Shown here: one piece after another, positions 52,805 to 62,824 of the stretch
How positions within the stretch are numbered: the stretch's first letter is position 1
How the letters are laid out: every line of letters starts with the position of its first letter
Origin: Parasphingorhabdus marina DSM 22363
GTDB taxonomy: Bacteria > Pseudomonadota > Alphaproteobacteria > Sphingomonadales > Sphingomonadaceae
Direction of reading: 5' to 3'
Assembly (NCBI RefSeq): GCF_900128895.1
Contig: NZ_FSQW01000002.1
Span: 1,054,001 to 1,118,000 of the forward strand
Length of the DNA: 64,000 nt
Notes under the pieces: generated by a model
The model's input: only the letters and a program-made list of their open reading frames with translations
Told to the model about the DNA's origin: nothing
Databases searched by the model: none
Position numbers and translations under genes: made by a program

Positions 52805-53576
52805 TCGCCTTCAGTCTCAACGGCGCAAAATTCTCTTCCTGGTCAATCAGCAATTTGCCTTGCCGGGCCAGTTCCAAAGCAGCCACAAAGCTGGAAGCCA
52901 GAGCAGATTTTCGCAGTTGTGGCGGGGCGCCGGGCGGGAGAAAATCCCTGATATCGGTCCATTCAATCGCTTCTCCGAGCATCAGTGAAACCCGTGCCAG
53001 TGCGTCCTCAAGCGTCATCACCATGCGCTGTTTGACAATGTGCACCGCCGGCTCACCGCGCAGCTTGACCCGGCTGTAGGCGGACAACAGGTCATAATAT
53101 TCTGCTTGCCAGTGCCGGTTTTTCACCACACGCAAACCTTCGGGCGCGCCGCGGAGAAAGACATCGCGACCCGTCCGGTCCCGGGCAAGCAGGCGGGATC
53201 CCGCCTCGCGCATGGCATTCAGGCGCTCCAGTCGCATTTGCAGGCGGAGCGCGAGTTCTTCCGGTGACGGATCGACTTCCGGATCCTTGGGCAGCAGAAG
53301 ACCCGACTTCAGGTAGGTCAGCCAGGCCGCCATCACCAGATAGTCCGCCGCGAGTTCGAGTTTCAGCGACTGGGCATCAGCGATATATTTGAGATATTGC
53401 TGGACCAGTTCGAGGATCGAAATCTCGCGCAGATCCACTTTCTGGTTGCGGGCGAGAGCCAGCAACAAATCGAGCGGCCCTTCCCAGCCATCGATATTGA
53501 GAGTCAAACTGTCCTCTGCATCTCCGGTGGGGGGAGCAAAGAAAAAGCTTTCCGGTTCTGTCGTTTCCGTGGTCAT
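52788..53576 (-). CDS. scpA: Segregation and condensation protein ScpA
   Basis: A 262-residue kleisin of the SMC complex. The N-terminal region LNIDGWEGPLDLLLALARNQKVDLREISILELVQQYLKYI, which binds the SMC neck, and YLVMAAWLTYLKSGLLLP are typical. The C-terminal winged helix (SALASSFVAALELARQGKLLIDQEENFAPLRL) closes the ring. Start overlaps nagZ stop (ATGA). Confidence 0.95.
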   Translation of the reverse strand: MTTETTEPESFFFAPPTGDAEDSLTLNIDGWEGPLDLLLALARNQKVDLREISILELVQQYLKYIADAQSLKLELAADYLVMAAWLTYLKSGLLLPKDPEVDPSPEELALRLQMRLERLNAMREAGSRLLARDRTGRDVFLRGAPEGLRVVKNRHWQAEYYDLLSAYSRVKLRGEPAVHIVKQRMVMTLEDALARVSLMLGEAIEWTDIRDFLPPGAPPQLRKSALASSFVAALELARQGKLLIDQEENFAPLRLKANENGQ

Positions 53577-54580
53577 GCCGCCGCCATCAATGCATCGCGG
53601 CGGGACAACAGTTCTGCCAGTTCCGCCTCGTGTCCTTCGCTTTCGAGTGACGCCATGGCGTCATCCAGCCTGCGGCGCGCTTGCAGTCCGATTTCACCCA
53701 GAATATCGGCAATGGCGACCATTTCATCCATCCGGCCCCAGCAGTTCAGCGCAATGTCGCAACCCGCGGCCACAACATCTCTCGCCCGGGTGGGCACGTC
53801 GCCTTTCAGTGCTTTCATGTCGAGATCATCGGAAAACAGCAACCCGTCAAAGCCGATCTCCCCGCGGATGATGTCGGTGATCACGGTCGGGGACAGACTG
53901 GCGCAATGCTCTGCATCCCAGGCATCGTAAACAATATGCGCCGTCATCCCCATGACCGCACCGGACAATGCACGGAACGGGGCAATGTCGAGTTCCAGTT
54001 CTTCCTGCGAGGCCGAAACTCTCGGCAATTCGAGGTGACTGTCGACAACAGCCCGGCCGTGACCCGGCATGTGCTTGATCACACTGACAACGCCGCCGCG
54101 TTGCTGGCCGTCAATTACCGCCCGGCCCAAAGCAGCGACCTGACCTGGATCCGATCCCATCGCCCGGTCGCCAATCGCTTCCACAGTTTCCGGCTGGCGG
54201 ACATCCAGCAAAGGCAGGCAATTGACCGTAATCCCGACTTCCCGAAGGCTTTCCGCGATCGCCTGGGCATTGAGCCGGGCGGCCTCGATAGCGGTTGCTG
54301 GCGCTTTTTCGTAAAGCTCCCCAAACCGGCCGCCGGCCGGGAATCTCGGCCATACCGGCTCGGTCATCCGGGCCACGCGGCCGCCTTCCTGATCAATCAG
54401 GATCGCCAAATCATCCCGACCATGAAGGTCCCGAAGCTCGTCGGTCAGGGCGCGCAGCTGGTCCTTGTTTTCGACATTCCGGCCAAAAACGATATATCCC
54501 GCCGGATCGCTGTCCCGGAAAAACGCCTTTTCATCATCGGTCAAACGCAAGCCCGACATACCGAATATGACGGGTTTCAT
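53573..54580 (-). CDS. nagZ: Beta-N-acetylhexosaminidase (NagZ)
   Basis: A 335-residue GH3 enzyme that removes GlcNAc from anhydro-muropeptides in cell-wall recycling. IFGMSGLRLTDDEKAFF starts it; LIDQEGGRVARM, the catalytic His region KHMPGHGRAVVDSHLELPRV, and FSDDLDMKAL with the catalytic Asp are visible. It sits in the common alphaproteobacterial order argS-SPOR-nagZ-scpA-scpB. Confidence 0.95.
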   Translation of the reverse strand: MKPVIFGMSGLRLTDDEKAFFRDSDPAGYIVFGRNVENKDQLRALTDELRDLHGRDDLAILIDQEGGRVARMTEPVWPRFPAGGRFGELYEKAPATAIEAARLNAQAIAESLREVGITVNCLPLLDVRQPETVEAIGDRAMGSDPGQVAALGRAVIDGQQRGGVVSVIKHMPGHGRAVVDSHLELPRVSASQEELELDIAPFRALSGAVMGMTAHIVYDAWDAEHCASLSPTVITDIIRGEIGFDGLLFSDDLDMKALKGDVPTRARDVVAAGCDIALNCWGRMDEMVAIADILGEIGLQARRRLDDAMASLESEGHEAELAELLSRRDALMAAA

Positions 54581-54704
54581 GCGCGTACCATGGCCGGATC
54601 ACACCGAGAAACTGGGTAAAACATAACTGGGCTACAATGGGCAAAACCTCGCTGCCGGTAAAGGGGAAAGCGCCGTTATCCACAGCGAATCCCCCACTGT
54701 TCCG

Positions 54705-55334
54705 TTATCGGACGACCAGACAGCTTTCACCAGCGGCTTTCAGATTGTTGCAAATCTGCTGTGCCCGCTCCGCGCTGGGGGCCACGGCATTGAGCCGGTA
54801 AATTGTGCTGCCCTCTACTGAACCGCGCACGATCTTCTTGGGCAGGCCTCCAACATCGGCAAAGCGCCGCGCAAATCCGGACCAGCTGCTATCCGCCATC
54901 GCGGCTGTGCTGAACGCACCCAGCTGAATCATGGCGCTGCCTGGCGCATTTGGCGCTTCAGGTTTCTTGACCGGTGCCTCGACAGGAGCCGCCGTACCCA
55001 GTTTTGCCGGAGTTTCCTTGCCTTCGCTCGCAGCGAAGCTGGCATCGCCTTCGCCCTCAAACTGGCGGGCCTGCGGATCATCAGGACGGACCTTATAGTC
55101 GCCTTCCTGCGCCGCAATCAGCTCGCCATCGCCACTGAGCCCATCGCCATCCCTGTTTTGCAGCCAGTAGATGCCGCCTACAATCCCGCCGATGAGAAGC
55201 AGCCCGCACAGCACGAAAATCGCGACCCGAACGGGGGAATATTCCCCCTCATCCTCATAGTCGTCAGCTGATTCCAGCCATGGCAAGCGATCTTCGTCAT
55301 CAAGATCCAGGCTTTGATGATTTTCCTGCGACAT
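54705..55334 (-). CDS. Membrane-bound SPOR domain protein
   Basis: A 209-residue bitopic protein: an acidic cytoplasmic start, one helix (VRVAIFVLCGLLLIGGIVGGIYWLQ, about 35-59), a linker rich in Ala/Pro/Glu, and a C-terminal SPOR domain (about 130-209; SAMIQLGAFSTAAMADSSWSGF, STIYRLNAVAPSAERAQQICNNL). SPOR domains bind septal glycan. It lies between argS (71 bases) and nagZ, as in other alphaproteobacteria. Confidence 0.9.
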   Translation of the reverse strand: MSQENHQSLDLDDEDRLPWLESADDYEDEGEYSPVRVAIFVLCGLLLIGGIVGGIYWLQNRDGDGLSGDGELIAAQEGDYKVRPDDPQARQFEGEGDASFAASEGKETPAKLGTAAPVEAPVKKPEAPNAPGSAMIQLGAFSTAAMADSSWSGFARRFADVGGLPKKIVRGSVEGSTIYRLNAVAPSAERAQQICNNLKAAGESCLVVR

Positions 55335-55404
55335 TCAAAAACTCCCGTAACCCCACACTATCAGGTGTTTGCTGGCCTTGCGGTTCCGGTTTCATGTCCC
55401 GGGC

Positions 55405-57126
55405 CTACATCTTGTCGGCAGCATCCACACCCATTAGCGCCAAACCGTTACGAATTGTTTGCCCGATATTTTTCACCAAGAAAAGCCTGGCAGACGTGGT
55501 TTCCTGGTCGTTAACCATCAGGATCCGCCTCTCAGGCCGATCATTGCCCAGATTATAATAGGCGTGAAATGCCGCTGCGAGGTCATTCAGATAGAATGCG
55601 ACTCGGTGCGGTTCGCGACTCGAGGCCGCCGATTCGACAATTCTGGGGAATTGCGCAGCCTGCTTGATCAGATCCAGATCCTCGTCCTGCAGCTTTGTCA
55701 GATGCGCGTTCGACGGATGCAACCCTTCTTCTGCCGCCTTGCGCAGCGTCGACTGGATACGGGCATGTGCATATTGCACGTAGAAAACCGGATTATCACG
55801 CGACGCTTCGGTCACTTTCGCGAAGTCAAAATCCATCTGGGCATCGGCCTTGCGGGTCAGCATGGTGAAGCGCACTGCGTCTTTCCCCACTTCTTCCACC
55901 ATATCGGCTATCGTCACGAAGTTACCGGAACGCTTGGACATTTTCTCTGGCTTGCCATCGCGCAACAGGTGTACCATCTGGACCAGCTTAACATCAAATC
56001 TGGTCTTGCCCTCAGTCAGCGCCTGGACAGCCGCCTTGATCCGCTTGACGGTTCCGGAATGGTCGGCACCCCAGATGTCTATCAGCTCATCCGCCGTTTG
56101 CGCCTTCTGAAAATGATAGGCCAGATCGCCACCGAAATAGGTCCAGCGTCCGTCAGATTTTTTGATCGGGCGGTCCTGGTCATCACCAAATTGCGTCGAA
56201 CGGAACAGCGGCAGTTCCACAGGTTCCCAATCGTCAACAGTCTTGCCTTTGGGTTTTTCCAGCACGCCGTCATACACCAGATCCCGGGACCGCAATTCCG
56301 CTTCGGCGGCATCTGCCTTGCCGGCTGCATGCAGCTCCGCTTCCGAAGAGAAGATATCATGCCGGATTCCGAGCAGCGCCAGATCAGCGCGGATCATGTC
56401 CATCATGCCTTCGACGGCGGCCTTGCGGAAAGTCAGCAACCATTCGCTTTCAGGCGCTTTCCGATACTGGTCGCCAAAACGCCCGGCCAGTGCCTCTCCA
56501 ACCGGTTTGAGATATTCCCCGGGATAAAGACCCTCCGGAATCTGTCCGATATCTTCGCCCAGTGCCTCCAGATACCGAAGATGGGCAGACCGCGCGAGCG
56601 TATCGACCTGAGATCCGGCATCATTGACATAATATTCACGGATAACCTTGTGCCCCATGGCTTCCAGCAGGTCAGCAAGGGCATCGCCGACAACAGCACC
56701 GCGACAATGGCCCATATGCATCGGGCCGGTGGGATTGGCTGACACATATTCGACATTGACGGTGACACCCTGGCCGATTTCAGACTGGCCATATTTGTCA
56801 CCGAGCTCGGCAATTTTCTGCAATTCGCTGACCAGAACAGACGGACTGACCCGCAGATTGATGAAGCCTGGGCCTGCGATTTCGGCAGAGTGCACGTCGT
56901 CCAGCGCGGTCAGCTTGCCCGTGATGCCCTCTGCAAGCTCGCGCGGCTTTTTGCCTGCGGCTTTGGACAGCACCATTGCCGCATTGGTGGCAAGGTCACC
57001 ATGCGCCGGATCGCGCGGCGGCTCCACGGTCACATTGGACCGGTCAATATCGGCTGGAAGCGCTCCGTCAGCAACCAAAGCGTCCAAAGCATCGTTCACA
57101 TGTTTCTGAAATTTATGGAAAAGCAT
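55405..57126 (-). CDS. argS: Arginine--tRNA ligase
   Basis: A 573-residue class I synthetase charging tRNA-Arg. The N-terminal additional domain (MLFHKFQKHVNDALDAL) leads, with the catalytic HIGH variant in YVSANPTGPMHMGHCRGAVVGD and KMSKRSGNFVT as KMSKS motif; the C-terminal anticodon-binding domain ends in ISGRLFL-like ETTSARLFLVKNIGQTIRNGL. I start at ATG 57126; a TTG four codons upstream gives 577 residues. Confidence 0.96.
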   Translation of the reverse strand: MLFHKFQKHVNDALDALVADGALPADIDRSNVTVEPPRDPAHGDLATNAAMVLSKAAGKKPRELAEGITGKLTALDDVHSAEIAGPGFINLRVSPSVLVSELQKIAELGDKYGQSEIGQGVTVNVEYVSANPTGPMHMGHCRGAVVGDALADLLEAMGHKVIREYYVNDAGSQVDTLARSAHLRYLEALGEDIGQIPEGLYPGEYLKPVGEALAGRFGDQYRKAPESEWLLTFRKAAVEGMMDMIRADLALLGIRHDIFSSEAELHAAGKADAAEAELRSRDLVYDGVLEKPKGKTVDDWEPVELPLFRSTQFGDDQDRPIKKSDGRWTYFGGDLAYHFQKAQTADELIDIWGADHSGTVKRIKAAVQALTEGKTRFDVKLVQMVHLLRDGKPEKMSKRSGNFVTIADMVEEVGKDAVRFTMLTRKADAQMDFDFAKVTEASRDNPVFYVQYAHARIQSTLRKAAEEGLHPSNAHLTKLQDEDLDLIKQAAQFPRIVESAASSREPHRVAFYLNDLAAAFHAYYNLGNDRPERRILMVNDQETTSARLFLVKNIGQTIRNGLALMGVDAADKM

Positions 57127-57201
57127 GGTTTCACTCAATTTGTCAAAGGGCCTGTCAGCCCGATCAAATCAAGCTGAATCACATTTCATGAAAACGGGAT
57201 C

Positions 57202-57861
57202 TCATCGGGTCACATTATATTGCAATTGGGCTTCGGTCAGCTGAAATCCGATCAGCATCTCGAATGTCGAACGAGCGACCGCTGCCCGGACCGACGGATC
57301 TGCAAGAGGGTCCAGCGCCGCATCCGGGTCTCCGGGTTTGCGACGCCGCGTGATCCTTTCGATCACTTCTTCAGGCAAACGCGCTGCCGCAGCGTCAACA
57401 TAGGATCCGGCTTTTGCCGTGGTGCTCGCCCGGTACTGGCCGTCTGCAAATTGCAGGGTCACCGTGTTGAGGCGTTTGGCAACAACGGCGGTGCCGCCCT
57501 GAACCACGGTTGAGAAATAGGGTATCGTTACAGTCCGGGCACCGCCTGGCCGCATGCGTGAAGCCTGAACTTCAAAAGTCGCTTCGCTGTAAATTCTGGC
57601 GCCTTCACTGTTGCAGGTCGAACGCACGTTGGTAATGTTGGCAACCACATCAATGGCGCTGGCATCGGTGCTTCCCACAGGATCAAACACTGTAACATCG
57701 CCAAGATGATTGGGGACCGCAACTGCCGGACAGCCAGACCGGACAACCGAGACACCCACGCCGGAGCTGATATCGATTTCACCATCCGAGGAGCAGCCAG
57801 CGAGAGTAAGAGCCGCAAGTCCTGCGACAAATAAAGGCTGGCCAATGCCGTTTCGTTTCAT
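57202..57861 (-). CDS. Predicted lipoprotein of unknown function
   Basis: A 219-residue exported lipoprotein: signal MKRNGIGQPLFVAGLAALTLAG with lipobox LAGC at residues 20-23, then a beta-rich domain (VTVFDPVGSTDASAIDVVANITNVRSTC, TVTIPYFSTVVQGGTAVVAKRLNTVTLQF) and a helical C-terminus. AAGGAT precedes ATG 57861; a longer frame upstream is dropped because it lacks the signal. No known function; it is divergent from ispH and follows argS on the same strand after 75 bases. Confidence 0.8.
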   Translation of the reverse strand: MKRNGIGQPLFVAGLAALTLAGCSSDGEIDISSGVGVSVVRSGCPAVAVPNHLGDVTVFDPVGSTDASAIDVVANITNVRSTCNSEGARIYSEATFEVQASRMRPGGARTVTIPYFSTVVQGGTAVVAKRLNTVTLQFADGQYRASTTAKAGSYVDAAAARLPEEVIERITRRRKPGDPDAALDPLADPSVRAAVARSTFEMLIGFQLTEAQLQYNVTR

Positions 57862-58019
57862 GCTCGATCCTTGCAATTCTTCCCACACGACACCCATATG
57901 AGACAGGGTGCCGGTTTCGGGTTCCGCAACCCTTATCCGGGCCTTTAATATGGTGCAACCGTCCAGAAGATGAACAGATGGGCTTTTCGACAACCACGTT
58001 TTTCCCTAAGGCTTGAAGC

Positions 58020-58979
58020 ATGACAGATTCAAATCCCAAAAAGCGGCAGATTAGCTTGCTTGTGGCAGCCCCCAGGGGCTTTTGTGCGGGCGTCGACAGA
58101 GCCATAAAAATCGTCGAACTCGCGATCGAAAAATATGGCGCGCCGGTCTATGTCCGCCACGAAATCGTTCATAATCGCTACGTCGTCGATCAGCTTCGGG
58201 AAAAAGGTGCCATTTTTGTCGAGGAACTTGATCAAGTTCCAGACGGTGTTCCGGTCGTTTTTTCCGCCCATGGCGTGCCCAAGGCCGTTCCGCACAAGGC
58301 CGAAGAGCGCGGCCTGGAATATCTGGACGCTACCTGCCCGCTGGTGTCAAAAGTTCACCGTCAGGCTGAGCGACAGGTGGAAGCCGGCCGACATATTATA
58401 TTTGTCGGCCATGCTAACCATCCGGAAGTGATCGGAACATTCGGTCAGGTCGAGGAAGGGCGCATGACACTGGTGGAAACCCTTGATGATGTCGAGGCGC
58501 TCGATCCCGCCGACCCCGACCAGCTGGCATTTCTCACCCAGACAACCCTGTCCGTCGATGATACCCGTGCAATCGTCGAGGGCTTGCAGGAACGTTTTCC
58601 GGGCATCGTGGGCCCGAAGGGAGAGGATATCTGCTATGCCACGTCCAACCGGCAGGAAGCGGTCAAACAGATCGCGAGCGCCAGCGAGCTGGTTTTGGTT
58701 ATCGGAGCACCCAACAGTTCCAACAGCCTGAGACTTGTCGAAGTTGCCGAGCGCGAAGGGGCAACTTCCTATCTGATCCAGCGTGCCGATGAAATCGACA
58801 CGAGCTGGTTTGACGGCGTCAACACCCTCGGGCTCACCGCCGGAGCCTCTGCACCGGAAGTACTCGTTCTTGAAGTGAAGGATTATCTGAAGCAGTTTTT
58901 CGATATCACGGAAGAAAAAGTCCGCACAGCTGACGAGAGGATGGTGTTCAAACTCCCGCGTGGCCTGGAAGCAGCCTGA
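58020..58979 (+). CDS. ispH: 4-hydroxy-3-methylbut-2-enyl diphosphate reductase
   Basis: A 319-residue [4Fe-4S] enzyme of the last MEP-pathway step, giving IPP and DMAPP. The three cluster Cys are visible: Cys22 ([12 protein letters not shown]), one in [11 protein letters not shown], and one in [12 protein letters not shown]; the SNR/SS motifs of the substrate site are also present. It leads ispH-thrB-rnhA; the stop and the next ATG share a base (TGATG). Confidence 0.96.
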   Translation: MTDSNPKKRQISLLVAAPRGFCAGVDRAIKIVELAIEKYGAPVYVRHEIVHNRYVVDQLREKGAIFVEELDQVPDGVPVVFSAHGVPKAVPHKAEERGLEYLDATCPLVSKVHRQAERQVEAGRHIIFVGHANHPEVIGTFGQVEEGRMTLVETLDDVEALDPADPDQLAFLTQTTLSVDDTRAIVEGLQERFPGIVGPKGEDICYATSNRQEAVKQIASASELVLVIGAPNSSNSLRLVEVAEREGATSYLIQRADEIDTSWFDGVNTLGLTAGASAPEVLVLEVKDYLKQFFDITEEKVRTADERMVFKLPRGLEAA

Positions 58980-59938
58980 TGGCAGTCTATACGCGGGTTG
59001 ACGCGGAAGACATTGAACAGTTTCTGACCCGATATGACGCCGGCTCTCTGGTGTCGGCCAAGGGCATTGCCGAGGGTGTTGAGAACAGCAACTATCTGCT
59101 GGAAACCACAACAGACAGATTCATTCTGACTTTGTACGAAAAGCGGGTGAACCCGGATGACTTGCCCTTCTTTCTCGGGCTTCTGGATGATCTTGTTGTT
59201 GCCGGACTGCCGGTTCCGCCCGCCATCCGTGATCGCGAGGGACGACAGATTCAACAACTCGCCGGAAAAACCGCCTGTCTGATCCAGTTCCTGCCGGGCG
59301 TGTCGATCAGCCATCCGACACCGGCCCAAGCGGCAGCAACCGGGAAAGCTCTCGCGAGAATGCACCTGTCGACGGCCGACTATGAGCCCACCCGCCAAAA
59401 TGACATGGGGCGTCCGGACTGGCACAAGCTGGCCAGGGATTGCGGTCCTGAAGGACTGAATGCGATTCATGCGGGTCTCGCAGCACTTGTCGACTCTGAA
59501 CTAGAGTTTCTTGATGAGCACTGGCCTCAAAACCTTGCGATATCGGCAATTCATGCCGACCTGTTTCCCGACAATGTCCTGATGCTGGGAGACGAAGTTA
59601 CCGGGCTGATCGATTTCTATTTCAGCTGCACCGATTTCACCGCCTATGATATCGCTGTTACCCACGCGGCCTGGTGTTTTTCCGATGACGGTCTGACATT
59701 CGACTCCCGGATTTCTGACGCATTACTCGCTGGCTATGAAGCCATCCGGGTGATCCCGGAGAAAGAGCGGGAAGCCTTGCCGGTGCTTGCACGCGGAGCG
59801 GCATTGCGGTTCCTGCTTACCCGCGCCTACGACTGGATCAACACCCCACCGGAAGCGATGGTTACCCGCAAGGACCCGATGGCCTTTCTGAACCGGTTGT
59901 CCTTTTACCAGCAACATCCGGATGTCTTCTCCGCATGA
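58979..59938 (+). CDS. thrB: Homoserine kinase (APH-type)
   Basis: A 319-residue kinase of the aminoglycoside-phosphotransferase fold that phosphorylates homoserine in threonine synthesis. [28 protein letters not shown] is the typical ThrB2 glycine loop and Lys region; the catalytic loop reads [12 protein letters not shown] and [18 protein letters not shown] provides the metal Asp. It is coupled to ispH and overlaps rnhA by ATGA. Confidence 0.95.
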   Translation: MAVYTRVDAEDIEQFLTRYDAGSLVSAKGIAEGVENSNYLLETTTDRFILTLYEKRVNPDDLPFFLGLLDDLVVAGLPVPPAIRDREGRQIQQLAGKTACLIQFLPGVSISHPTPAQAAATGKALARMHLSTADYEPTRQNDMGRPDWHKLARDCGPEGLNAIHAGLAALVDSELEFLDEHWPQNLAISAIHADLFPDNVLMLGDEVTGLIDFYFSCTDFTAYDIAVTHAAWCFSDDGLTFDSRISDALLAGYEAIRVIPEKEREALPVLARGAALRFLLTRAYDWINTPPEAMVTRKDPMAFLNRLSFYQQHPDVFSA

Positions 59939-60390
59939 CCGAAGCCCAATTTGTCGAAATCGCGACCGATGGCGCATGCAAGGGCAACCCCGGACCGGGC
60001 GGCTGGGGCGCACTTATCAGATATGGTGAGCATGAAAAGGAAATTTCCGGCGGCGAGCCGGAAACGACCAACAACCGGATGGAATTGCGAGCGGCGATCG
60101 AGGCGCTAAACGCGCTGAAGCGCCCGTGCCGCGTTCGGCTCTCCATCGACAGCACCTACGTGAAAGATGGCATCACCAAGTGGATCCACGGGTGGCAGAA
60201 AAACGGGTGGCGGACTGCTGCGAAGAAGCCTGTAAAAAATGCAGATCTCTGGCAAGATTTGCAGGAGGCCGTCGCACGGCATCAGATTGAATGGGTCTGG
60301 GTCAAAGGCCATGCGGGTGACGCCGACAATGAACGCGCCGACCAGCTGGCAAGTGACGCCGCCCTCGATCAGATCCGGGGCGGCGCCTGA
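59935..60390 (+). CDS. rnhA: Ribonuclease HI
   Basis: A 151-residue RNase HI that cleaves RNA in RNA-DNA hybrids. The catalytic DEDD residues are visible: Asp in [18 protein letters not shown], Glu in [15 protein letters not shown], Asp in [12 protein letters not shown], and Asp near the end in [15 protein letters not shown]. It is the last gene of ispH-thrB-rnhA, coupled to thrB. Confidence 0.96.
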   Translation: MTEAQFVEIATDGACKGNPGPGGWGALIRYGEHEKEISGGEPETTNNRMELRAAIEALNALKRPCRVRLSIDSTYVKDGITKWIHGWQKNGWRTAAKKPVKNADLWQDLQEAVARHQIEWVWVKGHAGDADNERADQLASDAALDQIRGGA

Positions 60391-60391
60391 A

Positions 60392-60415
60392 AGGTTTCAG
60401 CGTGATCGCTGACCT
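60392..60415. terminator. Candidate bidirectional terminator between rnhA and the YegP-like gene
   Basis: AGGTTTCAGCG (60392-60402) pairs with CGCTGACCT (60407-60415), a 9-base stem with a two-base bulge and a TGAT loop, between two convergent stop codons. No strong U-run follows on the plus strand, so the call is tentative. Confidence 0.35.
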
Positions 60416-60591
60416 TAGCTGTTGTCTTCAATCTCGGCGTTGGGGCCATTTTTCAAAATGGACTTGATCGCATTTTTGGCGCTGGCCTTGCTCGCATAGC
60501 CTTCGGTCGAAAACATGATTTCGCTGTTATGCTTGAAGCGAACCCGGAATTCGCCCTTCTTGTCTTTATAGATTTCAAACTTGTGCGCCAT
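60415..60591 (-). CDS. YegP-like small protein (DUF1508)
   Basis: A 58-residue protein, MAHKFEIYKDKKGEFRVRFK...GYASKASAKNAIKSILKNG, one unit of the DUF1508/YegP fold (a small beta-alpha domain with the FEIYKDKKGEFRVR start). Others carry two units in tandem; this is the single-unit form. AAGGAGA precedes the ATG at 60591. It is shorter than many gene finders allow. Function unknown. Confidence 0.85.
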   Translation of the reverse strand: MAHKFEIYKDKKGEFRVRFKHNSEIMFSTEGYASKASAKNAIKSILKNGPNAEIEDNS

Positions 60592-60689
60592 GAAATATGT
60601 CTCCTTCTAGGGTCGCCGGTTTTGCCGGCAAATTTTTATTGCCTGTTCGCCAGACTGACGCAACGGGTAATTTGTAAAACCTCGATCTG

Positions 60690-61805
60690 CTAAGCAAATC
60701 TGGCAGGATCGTAGAGCGCCCGAGGGATATCGGCATCGTCTTCGGCTACAGGCTCATCCAGCAGCAATGCCCTGGCCAGCCTGGCGGCGGCGGGGGCGGT
60801 CTGGATGCCGAAACCGCCCTGTCCGGCGAACCAGAAAAAGTCCGGCCGCTCGGGGTCGAAGCCGTAAACAGGCAACCGGTCCGGGGCAAAACTCCTCAGG
60901 CCTGCCCATTTGCGGGTCACCTGTTTTATCTCGGCATCAACCGCAGACTGGAACCGGTCGATGGCCAACGCAACGTCCAGTTCTTCCGGTGCCACATCAC
61001 CAGGCCGGTCAGGGATTTCGTCATGCGGGCTCAGCCAGTATGAACCTCCCGTTTCCGGCTTGAAGTAAAAACTGCCGTCGAGCGCCACGACCAGAGGATC
61101 ATCGGCCCGCGATGGGGGATCCGTACGCAGCTGGACCATAGTGCGGCGCATGGGCTGGATTCCCAGCGGCTGAACTTGAGCCATTTCGGCAATGCCGTCA
61201 GCCCAGGCCCCTGCCGCATTGACAATTGTCGGTGCAGAGACCGTGCTTCCCCGGAAGGCAACCTTCCAGCCATCAGAGTTATGAGCAATCGCATGGACCC
61301 TGGCCCTGCATTCCACGACCACGCCTTTGCGCCGCGCATCTCGCAAATAGGCTCCGTGTAACCCGGCCACATCAATGTCACAGCAATCCGGTTCGAATAT
61401 CGCATGCCCCCAGTCGTCACCGATGTGCGGAGCCCGCTTGCGAATTTCATCCTGATCCCAGCGCACCATTGCTACACCGCTGTCCGCAAATTCGGCGAGG
61501 AATCCCTCAACAAGCCCCTCTTGTCCCGTTCGAGCGATATTGATGGCCCCACGATTTGTCAGAAATCCGGAATCGGAAAAATCAGCGGGCGGCGTTTTGA
61601 GAAAATCAAATGATGCGGTGGTCAAGGGCTGTACCTGCGGTCCACCGTAGCTTTCCGTCCAGAACGCGGCCGAGCGACCGGTCGAATGATATCCCGGGTG
61701 ATCCTCGGCTTCCAGAACCAGAACGGACCGCTCGCCGCCAATTTCCGAAGCGATGCTGGCACCGGCGATACCTGCGCCGATGATGATGACGTCAAAGTCG
61801 GTCAT
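60690..61805 (-). CDS. FAD-dependent D-amino-acid-dehydrogenase-like oxidoreductase
   Basis: A 371-residue DAO-family flavoprotein. The FAD motif is DVIIIGAGIAGASIASEIG; GYHSTGRSAAFWTESYG near residue 40 is the segment shared with D-arginine dehydrogenase (DauA) and hydroxyglutarate-type oxidases; VNAAGAWADGIAEMA and WFAGQGGFGIQTAPAAARLARALL are typical. It oxidises a substrate C-N or C-O bond with FAD; DauA-like is the best guess by sequence. The start overlaps the stop of the hydrolase gene (ATGA-like, 61802-61805). Confidence 0.85.
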   Translation of the reverse strand: MTDFDVIIIGAGIAGASIASEIGGERSVLVLEAEDHPGYHSTGRSAAFWTESYGGPQVQPLTTASFDFLKTPPADFSDSGFLTNRGAINIARTGQEGLVEGFLAEFADSGVAMVRWDQDEIRKRAPHIGDDWGHAIFEPDCCDIDVAGLHGAYLRDARRKGVVVECRARVHAIAHNSDGWKVAFRGSTVSAPTIVNAAGAWADGIAEMAQVQPLGIQPMRRTMVQLRTDPPSRADDPLVVALDGSFYFKPETGGSYWLSPHDEIPDRPGDVAPEELDVALAIDRFQSAVDAEIKQVTRKWAGLRSFAPDRLPVYGFDPERPDFFWFAGQGGFGIQTAPAAARLARALLLDEPVAEDDADIPRALYDPARFA

Positions 61806-62764
61806 GCAACGGGTGCCACCCGGTCAAGAAAGTGGAAGCTCGCCTCTAGCGCCACATTGCGAACCGCATCGCTCTCCCGATAGATTTCATGCGCACATTC
61901 TTCACCAAAAAGCTGGAGCTCCGCCGTGGGTATGAGATGTACGGCGCGCATGATCGTCGCGTGATCGACCAGCCTGTCGACTTCGGTTGCGAGGAACAGA
62001 ATGGGGATATCCACCTGTTCCAGTTTCTTCCGTTCCCGCAAGTGATGGGCAGAACTGTAGGCACGTTCAACCCAGCGCCAGCTTGCCGGACCGAGCCGCA
62101 GTTCCGGTCGCTGCGCAAACCAGAAAAACTCGTCGGCATATCGCGCGGCATCGTGGGTCAGCAGGCCTTGCCGCAAAACTTCCGGTTCCAGGGGCTTTTC
62201 GCTGACTTTCCATGCGCGTCTTCTGGCTCTGCCAAAGGTACACATGATTTTGGCAATGAGCTGCGCCGTCCATTCCGGCATGCCTCCGCCGACCGGCGCC
62301 AGCATCGGCGCGCTAAGGATCACCGCATCAGGATGGATACGCTGTTCCGCCAGCGCCCGCATAACGAGATGGCCGCCCATGCTGTGCCCAATTACGATAT
62401 GCGGACCGGGCCGGTCCTGACGCCAGCTGGCAAACAGGGCCGACAGGTCATCAACCCAGATGGCAAAATCCTCGATATGCCCGACATGCGGGTGCGGTCC
62501 GCACCGCCCGGAACCACCCTGCCCCCGCCAGTCCACCGAACTGATGTTCCAGCCCTGACGATGGAAATCATGGAAAGTCTCGAGATATTTCTCGTAGAAG
62601 TCCGCCCGCCCGGTCATGAACAATACCGATCCGCGACACTGCGGTTCCGGCTGCTGCCATTCCAGTTGTCGCATTGGCCAGCCGTCTGACGCGGTCCAGG
62701 TCAACTCGTCAGCAGTATCGGGAATGGCGCGTCGATCGAACGCCGGAGCCTCGCTGTTGCTCAA
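61802..62764 (-). CDS. Lysophospholipase-like alpha/beta hydrolase
   Basis: A 320-residue serine hydrolase. The oxyanion and nucleophile regions are SVLFMTGRADFYEKYLETFHDF, DWRGQGGSG and IVIGHSMGGHLVMRAL (catalytic Ser); Asp lies in EVDRLVDHATIM and His in EECAHEIYRESD. I choose a TTG start at 62764 with a GGAG site 7 bases away, because the residues from there (SNSEAPAFDRRAIPDTADE) match the usual N-terminus of this group; the next ATG upstream (62839) overlaps the divergent pilin-peptidase gene. It is coupled to the flavoprotein gene. Substrate unknown. Confidence 0.82.
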   Translation of the reverse strand: MSNSEAPAFDRRAIPDTADELTWTASDGWPMRQLEWQQPEPQCRGSVLFMTGRADFYEKYLETFHDFHRQGWNISSVDWRGQGGSGRCGPHPHVGHIEDFAIWVDDLSALFASWRQDRPGPHIVIGHSMGGHLVMRALAEQRIHPDAVILSAPMLAPVGGGMPEWTAQLIAKIMCTFGRARRRAWKVSEKPLEPEVLRQGLLTHDAARYADEFFWFAQRPELRLGPASWRWVERAYSSAHHLRERKKLEQVDIPILFLATEVDRLVDHATIMRAVHLIPTAELQLFGEECAHEIYRESDAVRNVALEASFHFLDRVAPVA

Positions 62765-62824
62765 AAACGCGCTCCACAGATCATGGTTACTATTTGGTAA
62801 GTCATTTTTCCTAGAACGCGTCCC

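Noticed and set aside
54676-54684. Perfect DnaA-box sequence TTATCCACA between nagZ and the SPOR gene.
   Set aside because: A single copy without other boxes, AT-rich unwinding region or dnaA/dnaN nearby; chance match is likely.
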